Shown piece after piece: positions 23,312-33,415 of a stretch of 64,000 bases of DNA. Positions within the stretch are counted from its first letter, which is position 1. Each line of letters starts with the position of its first letter. The stretch covers positions 28,261,371 to 28,325,370 of the forward strand of contig CM046859.1 of the NCBI GenBank assembly GCA_025617745.1, written 5' to 3'. The stretch comes from Heliocidaris erythrogramma (taxonomy: Eukaryota > Echinodermata > Echinoidea > Camarodonta > Echinometridae). The position numbers and the translations under genes are program-made. A model generated the notes under the pieces. The model saw nothing but the letters and a program-made list of their open reading frames with translations. It was not told the origin of the DNA and ran no database searches.

Positions 23312-25468
23312 GGTAAGATTCACACATTGATTTGGTATCTTTTGAATATTATAACGGGTGATAGTGCATGTAATAAATATAAAATATTCCTTCTTTAATG
23401 ATGTAGAATAATCTGTATTCTATACTTTGTCTCTTTAACTCGATTTCCAAATGCAGCTGCTCAGAAGACAGAAACACAAAAACAACTTGGCCCCACCTAT
23501 TGTCTTGTGTGTGTAGTTTGGGCCCCTGTCGTTTGTCATACAATTTGTTGTTGACTGTTGTTGTTAATAATAATATTGACTTTGTCATGACATGGTTGTT
23601 ATAGTTCATAATGTTTGTCGTTGATATTATTGGGGCAATCGGAAAAATCACCGTGTTTTTGTCTGTTTACTGTAAAAAGATTTTTGTCTCCTTTTGGCAG
23701 TAATATTATTAGTTACGCAGTGGCTATTCTTACCACTCACGGGTACATTACTGTAAAATAGTTGGTATTTTCTGTCGCATGTACTAAAGGTATGGGGGGG
23801 AAAATAAGATAAATATTTTAAATACTTGCTTTCAAATTCAGCCCTTAAAAATCTCACTCCTACCTCAAATGGCCGTTAGGAAGAACTTTTGATATTTTCA
23901 GCAAAATCCAAAGTCAAAATCTTGTCCAAAACCGGAGAAATCCCCGCCGATTTGTTTCGCGATCGCGTGTTGTTTACAAATGCCGATGTCTTAGACTAAA
24001 ATCGGCCAATAAAACTTTTGTCCACGAAGAAACTCGGGATCGCAAGCGCACATCGATGTTTACGATCGCGCACACAGAAAATCGGAACTTTTCCGTGTAC
24101 GCCATAGGGACCGAATTTTTGAGGACAAAACTCTTTTGGGGAGATGTCAGCGCCCGCGGCGACCAGGAAATGTACACAATGACTCCGATAGCTCGTTTCG
24201 CGAGAATCAACAGTAAATTACGGATTTCATTTTTGGAAATATCTTTTCCAACATTGGTGAGTTGAATTTATTGTATTTCTTGGATATTTTGGGGTCGGTT
24301 TTTGAAAATTAAATGCCGATTTTGAGTGAATATTGGTGACTTTTGTGCAGTGGTGTTTTAAAAAGATGAGGTGTATGACTGCCTACATTATACACACGAA
24401 GTATAGGAATGTAGCTATGAGTGATTCTTACGACGAGTCGTAAGAATAATTTTCCGGCTATTCTTACGACATGCGCATAGGTTTAGGGTTAGGGTTACAA
24501 TAGGGTACGAAAATGGAGGGTACGAAAATGGAGCGTGTGCGCGTGTCGTAAGAATAGCCGGAAAATTATTCTTACGACTCGTTGTAAGAATAGCCACTGC
24601 CTAAATACTAAGTATTAATACACTTATACATGTACAAGCTTATCTGAAGATAACCTTGTACTCCAGACTAGCTTTTACGGGTGAATAGGCTTCAATAGCT
24701 TTTGCGTGTATCGGCAGGCCCTTTTCCAGGCTAGACCATTCATACAGGAGAGGAAAATAATTATTTAAAATTTCACTTTCAAGTCTGAATCCCTACATTT
24801 GTGGCAAAGTAAGAGATGAAGAGTCCCTGAATCAGGTAATCTAGCAAATTTAAGAAAATTAAATCTTGTTTAGAGCAATTTTGTTGTCTGCTTTTGACTG
24901 CTGCAACAGTGAATGTTGGACACAGTCCCACATAGGCAAGGGCCTATGAGTGGTATTAATATTACTACTGTCTTAGTCTATACTTATTACTCATGATACT
25001 CCCTCCTTTTTACATGTTTTATTTTTAACAAAGAATTATATCTAGACTTGGGCCCTAGACAGTCCAGTCTAGATCTAACTTTATCTGAATTAATAAAAAA
25101 AGTCATGAAAATAACAACAGCTTTCAAATTCATGATCATTTTTTTCGGCCTTGCCTGACAGTGACAGTGACACACTTTGGAATTCTAAAATATTTCTATC
25201 TTGGTCTCGGAAATTCAGCTTGTAACATCATTAGTAACAAGTTACATTTACATGTACTATAGACATCGATCTTGTCTAGAATTGTATTTGGCTCCTGCAT
25301 CTTTTGATGATAAAATATTCAAAAGTAAGAAATATAATCGAGACCTACAAATCAAAGCGTTAATTATTTGACTCTGGATCCCTCTTTCAAACAGATTCAT
25401 GCTGATACCTACAAAGTGGAATCAGACTGTAGTATTCTTCCTTGAGTGAAAATTTTAACTTCGTGTAG
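23312..25468 (+). other. Putative first intron of PAIP1
   Basis: No other coding exon was accepted in this interval. It contains the foldback element at 24420-24598. The stretch 24000-24260 is CpG-rich and ends in a possible donor (CATTG|GTGAGT near 24256), so an alternative untranslated first exon could lie there. Confidence 0.35.
24420..24598. mobile_element. Foldback element with TTAGGG telomere-type core, copy 1
   Basis: The ends are inverted repeats built from ATTCTTACGAC / GTCGTAAGAAT words, each arm itself being a small hairpin (CTTACGACGAGTCGTAAG). Between the arms lies GTTTAGGGTTAGGGTTACAA followed by two GGTACGAAAATGGAG words. A longer relative is at 42034-42432. There is no coding capacity. 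TTAGGG is the usual animal telomere repeat; here it is interstitial and inside a mobile-looking unit. Confidence 0.75.
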
Positions 25469-25469
25469 A

Positions 25470-28400
25470 ATGATGACTTTGTCAGCCACAGCTGTGGAGT
25501 TTGTCCCAGGGAAATACTGGAATGGATTACAAGAAGAAGTGGTAAGTGACCTGGGGGGGGGGGGGGCAGCAATCATACCTTGACAGCAAGTTGCTTTGAG
25601 TGAAAGCAGAAAAAAAAAAGGATAGTAACCCTGGGTCATTTTTGTTTGTGCATTACGAAGGTATGTGACAGTTGGATTCTTGTTTCTTGCGGATGCATTG
25701 GTTTTCGAAATAAATGTGGGTCAGGTTCGCAAATGCTATCATGAATGATCACGAATCATAACCATATTATTTTCACAATTATTCTCTATAGTTACAGAAA
25801 TTGAGAAGTTTTAGTTATTCTCTATATAGAAATTGAGAAGTTTTGGTTATAAATAGATTCAGTCATTCACAAATGCAGGACTTGTATACATGTATGTAGG
25901 TTGCCTGACTCAAGTTTAGGGGGGTCAAAAGCACCTGGGCAACCTCTTGATATTTTTAATAATGATTTTCAGACCAATGTTTGTGGTTAATGATTTATAT
26001 TTTCTTGTACTTTTATCATTAAGTTGCAGGAGCCTGGTTACATTCAGGAACTGAAAGAAATTCTCTATCAGTTGAGTATCAACCCCGGCATATTTCTAGA
26101 ATGCATGAACTCCCTGACTGACATCCTCTCTGCAGCTGTCAGGGAAGATTGGCAGTTAGATGAAGTGGCAGATATCATATTTGAGCAGGTAGACAAATTC
26201 AAAGTTAAAAGTCATTTATCAGTCGAGATTGAAAAATCATACTCTCTCAAGTGATGTAAATTGGTTACATGATGGATACAAATTTATTGACTGTGATTGT
26301 ATATTTGAGCAGGTATTCAAATTCAAAATCACATTCACTTATTTCCCCCCAAATCTGTCAATGAAGATGGAATGTTATACATTCTCAAATGATTTATTCA
26401 TCAGATACATGATAGATACCAGGACTGTGATTGCACTGGTAAATATGGAAGTTTACCATTTCCAAAATAGAAATGGTGTTTGAATATTTTTGTGAATATA
26501 CTATGTGAGATGCATTTTTCGAACACATCATTTCCACAATTTAGGAAGAGATGATAACAGGGGAGCGTTTCATCAAGCGTTTTGTCAGTGATTTTTACTG
26601 ACAACTGTTACAAGCTACTGAAATCCTTGCATCTGATTGGCTGAGAGCAAATTTGTCAGTAAAAATCACTGACAAAATGCTTGATGAAACGCTCCCCTGC
26701 TCTCTCTTGTCTAATTTTGTTACTTCTGTTCTCTCAACATATGTTATAGAGTGAGTTTCTTGTCTCTTTTGATTTTAGTCTATCATGGAGCGGAACTTCA
26801 CATACACAGGAGCCAGGATGATCGATCATCTTTTTAGAATGTTACCCATTCCACCAGGCAGGAAACACATTCGAACACTCATTAATCAGAGGTCAGTGCT
26901 CATTCACATTTTAAAAATATATATTGGCTTGTAATCTTGAAAGCGGCTCAAGTTAATCTCACTTTTAACTTTGTTACTGATTTATGGAAGGCAAGTTTGA
27001 AACTCCTCATTCCATGTGCATTACTGAAATCATTTTATGGAATAAATGATCAAAATTATTTAGTCACGAAACGAAAAAAATAAGATATTGTTTTCATGGT
27101 GACATGATATCTGTGGTTTCATGTAATTACAAAATAGTTTGGACAGTTTGAAGAAGTTGACACGTAGCACTCCATAAATCGATGCATTATAAAGGACTCG
27201 TCTGTTGTCCAAATTAGATTTGACTGTTCAGTCTTTCTAAGCTCTCTGATGTTTTACACTAAGTTTCATCTTTTTTCTGCTCCCGTCTTTAATATTTTCA
27301 CTCGTGTGTGCAGAGCCAAGGAGGTTGTAGTCCGGAGGGAAGAAATGGCATTGGACCCTGCACAACAAAAAAGATTACATGGAGTTACTATGTTCATGGC
27401 AGAACTCTTCATGAACATGGAGGTAAGATTAACCCCTTCTGTGCTTTGGGCGGCGAATTCCGCCCAAAAGTGTGAGTATTGATAAATGCATTTTGTCTAA
27501 GAATGGCTACATTTTTATGCCTTCATCCCCATTTTATGCCAGAGGCATTTTGTTTTTTCTTAATACAGACCTGTTTACTAATGTATTTCAATTTATGCAT
27601 TTATGCATTTTTCTCTCAAGAACCCCTGGTTACTAACTATTCAATTCACCTTCTATGCATAATGGCATCTCTATGGATGGAATCCGTTTTGCATACATTA
27701 GTTATTGCTTTGCCTGCAAGCTCTTGAGTTGTCAAGAGCAACATTTATCCTAGAAGTATGCATAAAATTAGTTAACAGGTCTATTGCCCGTTTGTATTTG
27801 TAGGTGACGTATAGGCACCTTGAGTGTCCTCAGAGATTGATATACATGTATGTGCAATAAAAATGTATCTGCTATGATATAGAAAACAATAAATGTGCTG
27901 TGATATGGAAAAAAACCATTAAATCTGCTATGACATAGAAACCAATAAATCAAATGAAATCAGTTATTATCATTATTACATTGTCTGTTCATTGTCCAGA
28001 TTGTAAGAGTAGATGGCACTGTTGAGAAGATCGAAGTTTACCGAGTAGCACTTCAAGAGCTCTTCCAGTCCCTCACAGATTTCCCCTCAGAAGCGAACCT
28101 CAAATGTCTTGGTAACATATTCAAGGTATGGTGATCTTGCATTTCAATGCTTTTCCTTCAATTCTCGTGTGTCCTTTCTTGTCGTGTCCTCTCTACATCC
28201 ATCTTTTTTCCCCTCTTTGCTCTGCTCTTCATTTCCTTCTCCTCTCTCTTGTTCTTTCTCCTGTCTTTTCTGTTGTCGTTTTCTCCTCTCCTCTCCTCTC
28301 CTCTCCTCTTGTCTTCTTTTCTCTTATCTCTCTCTCTTCTTCTCTTCTCTTTCTATTCTTCTCTTCTCTTTCTATTCTTGTCTCTTTTCTTTTCTTCTGC

Positions 28401-31400
28401 ATTCATTAATGTCTCTACACTTATGTCACAGGATGTGATATGACTTATGTTCATTTTCCAATGAAAGAAAGAAAAAAAAAATCGCTGAACTTGCATCTTA
28501 TTCGATTGAAACATGATAATGTGTATTAACCACAAACACAGTATATGGAACTATGTGAATGATGCGAACTGGTGCTTTCATATGTGATTCTTGTTAAAGG
28601 CCAAGTCCACCCTAATATCAAGTTGATTTGAATAAATAGAGTAAAATTAAACAAGCGTAACAGTGAAAATTTCACTGAAATCGGATGTAAAATAAGAAAG
28701 TTACGGCATTTTGAAGTTTTGCATTATTTCATGAAACAGTGATATGCATAGCATGGGCGGTATGCAAATGAGTGAACCGATGATGTCACACACTCACTTT
28801 TCCTTATGTATTTTATTCTATGAAATTTCAAATATTTCAATTTTTATAGATGTGATAATAAAGAATCCCTTCCTTGTATGAAAATAAGTTACAATAATGA
28901 TGATTTTTACATGTTCCATATGGAGTCAAACCATGTTTTACATTATTGAAGCAAAAAAATGAAATATATGATATTTCATATAATAAAATACATAAGGAAA
29001 AGTGAGTGCATGACATCATCGGTTCACTCATTTGCATACCGCCCATGCTATGCATGCAAAACTTCAAAATGCCGTAACTTTCTTATTTTACATCCGATTT
29101 CAGTGAAATTTTCACTGTTACGCTTGTTTAATTTTACTCTATTTATTCAAATCAACTTGATATTAGGTGGACTTGGCTTTTAATCAACGTTCTCACTTAG
29201 CTTCCTGAATTACTAGCATTCAACCAAGACAAGACAAAAGCATAGGCTGACAGATTGAATGCTTGGTGGTCATTTACAATGGATCATAGCATCCCCCCAA
29301 CCACTCAATAAAATGAAATTTTATTTTGTTACATTTTAGTGGCTTCCCAGGCTACCTGACAGGATTTAAGTTGGTCAGTGGTGCCCAAGCAACTGCTCAT
29401 TTTAAATCCTGTTGTGTTTTTTTTCAAATATTAATGTGTATCTTGTTTTGATAGTAATGTATATTTCATTTTGACATTGCAGTTGGCAGGGAAGACAATA
29501 GAGGATTATGACCGAGAAGTGAGCAACAGTGAATCTTCAGAGCTCATCAATAAGATCTTCAATGATGGAAGAAATTACATCGTTAATGGCGAAGTTGACA
29601 GGTATGGCCTCCATTTTCAGGTGAACTTTGTTGTTATAGTTAGAAAGTAGGTGTCATTGATTTGTAAAATATGTCAAGATTTCAAAGGCAGTAGGAACTA
29701 GTGGTAAAGGCATAAGAGTACTTTGTGAGCTGTTTCATTTTTCAGTAATCTAGCAAGAAAAAGATTGTATTTCAAATCTCTAACATTTCAAATATTGCTG
29801 GAAATAAATATATTCAAAAGAGTAGAATAATATCACAGGGCTGCCAAGTCTCCCTGATTTCGCAGTGGACTCCCTGAAAAATAGGCTAGCATCCCCGTTT
29901 GTAACATTTGTAATATTTATCCAGTAATTTGGCCGTAGTTGGGATACTTTCAAAGATGTATCACTTCTCTTTCACTCACAGAACTGTCAGAGAGCAGTGG
30001 CTGCAGCTGATTGAATTCAGAGCTTCAGACTGGGGAAGGAGGCCGGTCAAAGGTCAGAGGGCAAAGTTTGATGACCTCGGTCCAGTTGGGGCTGTTGCAA
30101 TGAATGGTGCAGGTGGAGATGTATTTACGGTGGGTGAGCCGACATTTGCTCTTATCTGACCTTTGTTCAGAGATTTAATTCATGGAAGATAGAGGCTTAG
30201 GTTTGCTGTTGTGTTGTAGATCAGGTTAAGGGTTAAGCTTTAGGGTAAGGCGGAGTGTTAGAAATAATATCTCTGGAGACAATTCTGTGGACATACAATT
30301 ATATCATATGTTCTCCATCTCTTTCTACCCCTCCCCCTCATCTCTCTCTCGCTCTCTCTCTCTCTAAGTCTCTGTGTGTCAGTCTGTCTGTCTCTCTGTC
30401 TCCTTTTCATTGTGATTGATGTAATATTTTTGTTGGTATATTATTTCTCAGATATTTTCACAAATTTCTGTTTTGTCTTTTTTTCCTCTGCAGAATATTC
30501 CTACATTCTACAGTTCAAAAGGAACAGTGATATCTGCAGAAGAAGCAGGTAAGTATAATATTGATACATGTATTAATGAAGAAATATCTAGATTTGAAAA
30601 GCTCCTTATAGCTTCTAGTTTGTGTAAAATAGTATTTTAGAGTAAAAGTAGTTTACTATAGCAAGTTTAGAGTACATGTTACAGTAAATGTAAGAGACAA
30701 GAGATTCAGGTGCATTTGGCATTTGGCATTGTTGCATTTTGATTGTGTTCAACCGAACAGGAATGCAGACATCCAGAAAAAGAAAAAGAAATAATTTTTT
30801 GTGTGCACTGTTATGCAAGAAAATACATGTATATTAGTTAGTGCAATGACTTGATATGGTACATGGTAGTCATTGTAGTTCACTTAGAAAATTTGCTTTT
30901 GTATTTTTGTCATTTAGGTTTTAATGCTGAACTGTTTAATCCTGAGGACTATACCTATGAGGATGAAACTGACCCAAATAACCTGAACTTTGACCCTGCC
31001 CTAGATCACTATGGCTGGCAGCCTGAATTAGGGTGAGTTGAAAGACTGCCAAGATACTTTGTGTTTTTTTAAGTGTTTAACTGTCTGTCTCTCTGTCTCT
31101 CTCTGTCTCTCTCTCTCTCTCACACATACACACACATACATACACATACATGTGCCTCCCCCTGTTTCATTATCTCTTTATCTCACTTCTGTGCTTAAAG
31201 TTTCATTTGTCTTTCTCTCTCTCTCTCCCCCCTTCTCTTTCTCCCCCTCTCTCTTTCTCTTTCACTTTGACACCTTTTCATTAGGGTATCACAAGTTGTA
31301 ATCCCATATTCTTTCCCTTCACGCCATTTATCCCAAATGTCTTGAACATTCTGGTCAATATCTTGCTTGTTGTTTTTGTTATTACTGTTATATTAAGTTA

Positions 31401-31564
31401 TGATTATTATTATTACTACTACTCCTAAAATCTGCCCATGTTTTTGCTTTCTCTCATGTAGGGACGAGTCAGGAGTGACGCAAGACATGGCTGATGCCTA
31501 TGAGGCCTTTCTTAGAGAAATGGGCCAAGATGACCCGTCAGATTTGACGTGGGGTCTTGAATGA
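25470..31564 (+). CDS. PAIP1: Polyadenylate-binding protein-interacting protein 1
   Basis: Cytoplasmic factor that bridges poly(A)-binding protein and the eIF4A/eIF3 machinery and stimulates translation (known for the family). Ten coding exons with GT-AG junctions and consistent phases: 25470-25541, 26030-26188, 26779-26891, 27314-27422, 28000-28125, 29483-29601, 29982-30129, 30494-30548, 30918-31032, 31462-31564, giving 372 residues. Residues 4-13, LSATAVEFVP, are a textbook PAM2 motif (L, A, E, F and P in place). Residues of about 25-280 form the MIF4G-like helical region (for example DHLFRMLPIPPGRK, RLHGVTMFMAELFMNME, WLQLIEFRASDWG). The C-terminus has PTFYSSKG and an acidic tail ending DMADAYEAFLREMG, matching the PAM1-type end of vertebrate PAIP1. 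The start lies one base after a splice acceptor, so the 5' UTR is probably spliced from about 23.3 kb. The length resembles the shorter human isoforms. YJU2B lies downstream in convergent orientation. Confidence 0.92.
26558..26699. mobile_element. 142-bp inverted-repeat element in PAIP1 intron, copy 1
   Basis: The ends CAGGGGAGCGTTTCATCAAG and their complement form inverted repeats of about 46 bp with very few mismatches. Each arm holds a further small palindrome (TGTCAGTGATTTTTACTGACA). The central core contains GATTGGCTGAG (an inverted CCAAT box) and CTACTGAAATCCTTGCATC. An equal-length copy in opposite orientation lies at 36245-36386. No clear target duplication was found. Confidence 0.85.
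28196..28400 (+). repeat. Pyrimidine-rich low-complexity tract
   Basis: A TTTTC/CTCTCC-rich stretch inside a PAIP1 intron. Three overlapping long frames on the plus strand arise only from this composition (polar and leucine/serine-rich) and are not genes. Similar short tracts occur at about 30340-30420, 31080-31265 and 52300-52500. Confidence 0.85.
28598..29179. mobile_element. TTAA-flanked inverted-repeat element in PAIP1 intron
   Basis: TTAA at 28594-28597 and 29180-29183 bounds a 582-bp unit with terminal inverted repeats of about 230 bp (AGGCCAAGTCCACC at the left, GGTGGACTTGGCTT at the right). The arms share TAATATCAAGTTGATTTGAA, TTACGGCATTTTGAAGTTTT and GCATAGCATGGGCGGTATGC. There is no open frame for a transposase. 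Truncated relatives start after TTAA at 1750 and 36531. TTAA targets are used by piggyBac and Kolobok transposases; which one applies cannot be told from this sequence. Confidence 0.85.
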
Positions 31565-33050
31565 GGTCATGTGACCATGATTCCTCTATAAACCGTCATG
31601 TGACTATAAGACAGAGTGTCCCTTGCAATGAGCTCCACAGGAGGATAGATTGTGCAGTTGACTTCCCAGCTGTTGGTCAGAAAGGAATTTGGAAGGGACA
31701 GTAAATCAAGCGCACATGCTGCAAATCCTCCAGGTTTCCTGTGGCATCAGCAGCGATCTGAAACAGTACTCTGTAGGATATGAACAATGTGACTCCACTT
31801 TCTGCACTGCTCTGCGTCCTTGCGACCTGTATGTGTTCTTTAGGTGTCTAACTGAAAGACAAGGTGCTTCTGTGTTCATTTACCTCTTAGAAAGTAACAA
31901 ACCAACATATGAATTTCAAAATCTACTTATTTGACACAGATATACATTTATAATGCTCACATACTTATTGTCTGTTGAGAGTAAAAAGGGCATTAGCTGT
32001 GTATCCAATGATATGAATTAACACTCTTTTGGCACTAATGAGATGACAGTAGTTTGAATGAGGTTAGATCTTCCGATCAAGATGTTCTGAATAGTCACTT
32101 TAAAGAGGAGAATATTAAATCAGGGACATGTGAGAATGTAGATTAGGCTTTGTGGGAGTCTAATTCATTTATCATACATGATATGATTGACATTAAAGCT
32201 AATTAATTCAAATTTATTCTTAACTGATCAGTATAATGACAGTGTTTTATGCATGGAATGGTTTTTATTCTTGGAATGCCTTCTTCCTCTGTTTCTTCTT
32301 TTTTGTTGTATCTTTCTTCAAACATTCTTATTCTAATGGTACTGCCATTTCTATATTTACCAAGAATTACATATTACATGGAAGAGAACATATTTTTAAA
32401 ACAATATTGCTAGAAGCTAAGGATATATAATCAGAAGTAAACTTTTCTCTAAGGTTCAGCAATTTATTTCGTCATATATAACTGATATGGGTACAGTACA
32501 TGTAAGTTCCTATGTAATATGTATGTAGATATGTAAATGGACAAAAAAAGTGCAATTTGATACTACACAGATACGAACATAATGTCTGTATTTGATACAG
32601 ATTAGCATCGTACAAGGAAAGTAAGAAATTCACAGTATTTTAATTCTTCCACAAAACAGATTTTTTTATTGCATAAAAGATGTGGCATAGCCACAGGTGA
32701 GGAAGGGGCCCTTGCCCTCCCAAATGGCTATATTTCAAAATTTTCTATATGCATTTGACATTCTGTCAGCACCTTTATTTCATGTGAATCTATTCCAGTT
32801 CAATTTGTTGGCGCAATCACTTGCATTTTTACCCACCACCCCCCCCCCCCCCTCCAAAAAAAATATTAAAAGGATGATTACAGTAATGAGTACATATACC
32901 ATTCTTTGTCCTTTTCATCTAGTCTTTGGACAGACTTGGTAGAAAAGATCTGAAATGAAATGTGGTGTCCTCTCATGCTGATAAAAAATAAGAAAAGTTC
33001 TCAAACAAACAGATGTTGGGAATTTGACACCATTCAGCTATTTACATAAT
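31565..33050 (+). other. PAIP1 3' UTR and flank
   Basis: The stretch after the PAIP1 stop is AT-rich with no further exon. ATTAAA hexamers occur near 32105 and 32190, and canonical AATAAA only much later (35093 and 36092), so the polyadenylation site cannot be fixed. A run of C near 32837-32851 is the only marked feature. Confidence 0.45.
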
Positions 33051-33055
33051 AACGG

Positions 33056-33415
33056 GTGTTGTCAGTCACAGAGGGACCACTTCTCTGTGACAACCGACAG
33101 GTCTTACATAATGCACGCTTTCTCCATAAACTTCTGAAGAAACGCCTCGCAGCGGAAAGTCGGCATCATAAATTCTGCATCCCAAGGATGAGCGAACGCT
33201 TTCCGAGGTTTGCAGCAAGGTCCAGGTGGGACGTCCGGACACAAGTTTTGCTGCGTGCGAGATTTGTGCACGGATCAGTTCGTAGAGCCATACTTCAACC
33301 CACCAAGTCCAGTGTATAGGAACTATGATGCTATGCATATGGAAACTGCAGAGAGTGCGTCTTTAACCACCCTCTTTATGATCGAGTACAGAATCAGTCT
33401 GGTACAAGGTTGACG
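33056..33415. other. Unexplained GC-richer block downstream of PAIP1
   Basis: About 360 bases with clearly higher GC and CpG content than the flanks. Frames of 67-90 codons are open on both strands, for example plus-strand codons containing CTDQFVEPYFNPPSPVYRNY. No family is recognised, there is no convincing splice context, and it is not similar to other repeats in the window. It could be a decayed gene fragment, a structured part of the PAIP1 3' UTR, or a non-coding RNA. Confidence 0.3.

Noticed and set aside
24056..24265. Coding first exon of PAIP1 near 24.1 kb
   Set aside because: The frame has no resemblance to PAIP1 and the downstream exon already has its own start codon in good context; an untranslated role cannot be excluded.
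28109..28443. Long overlapping frames in the PAIP1 intron
   Set aside because: They are generated by a pyrimidine-rich low-complexity tract in three frames at once. The same applies to 52159-52700 and 31038-31301.
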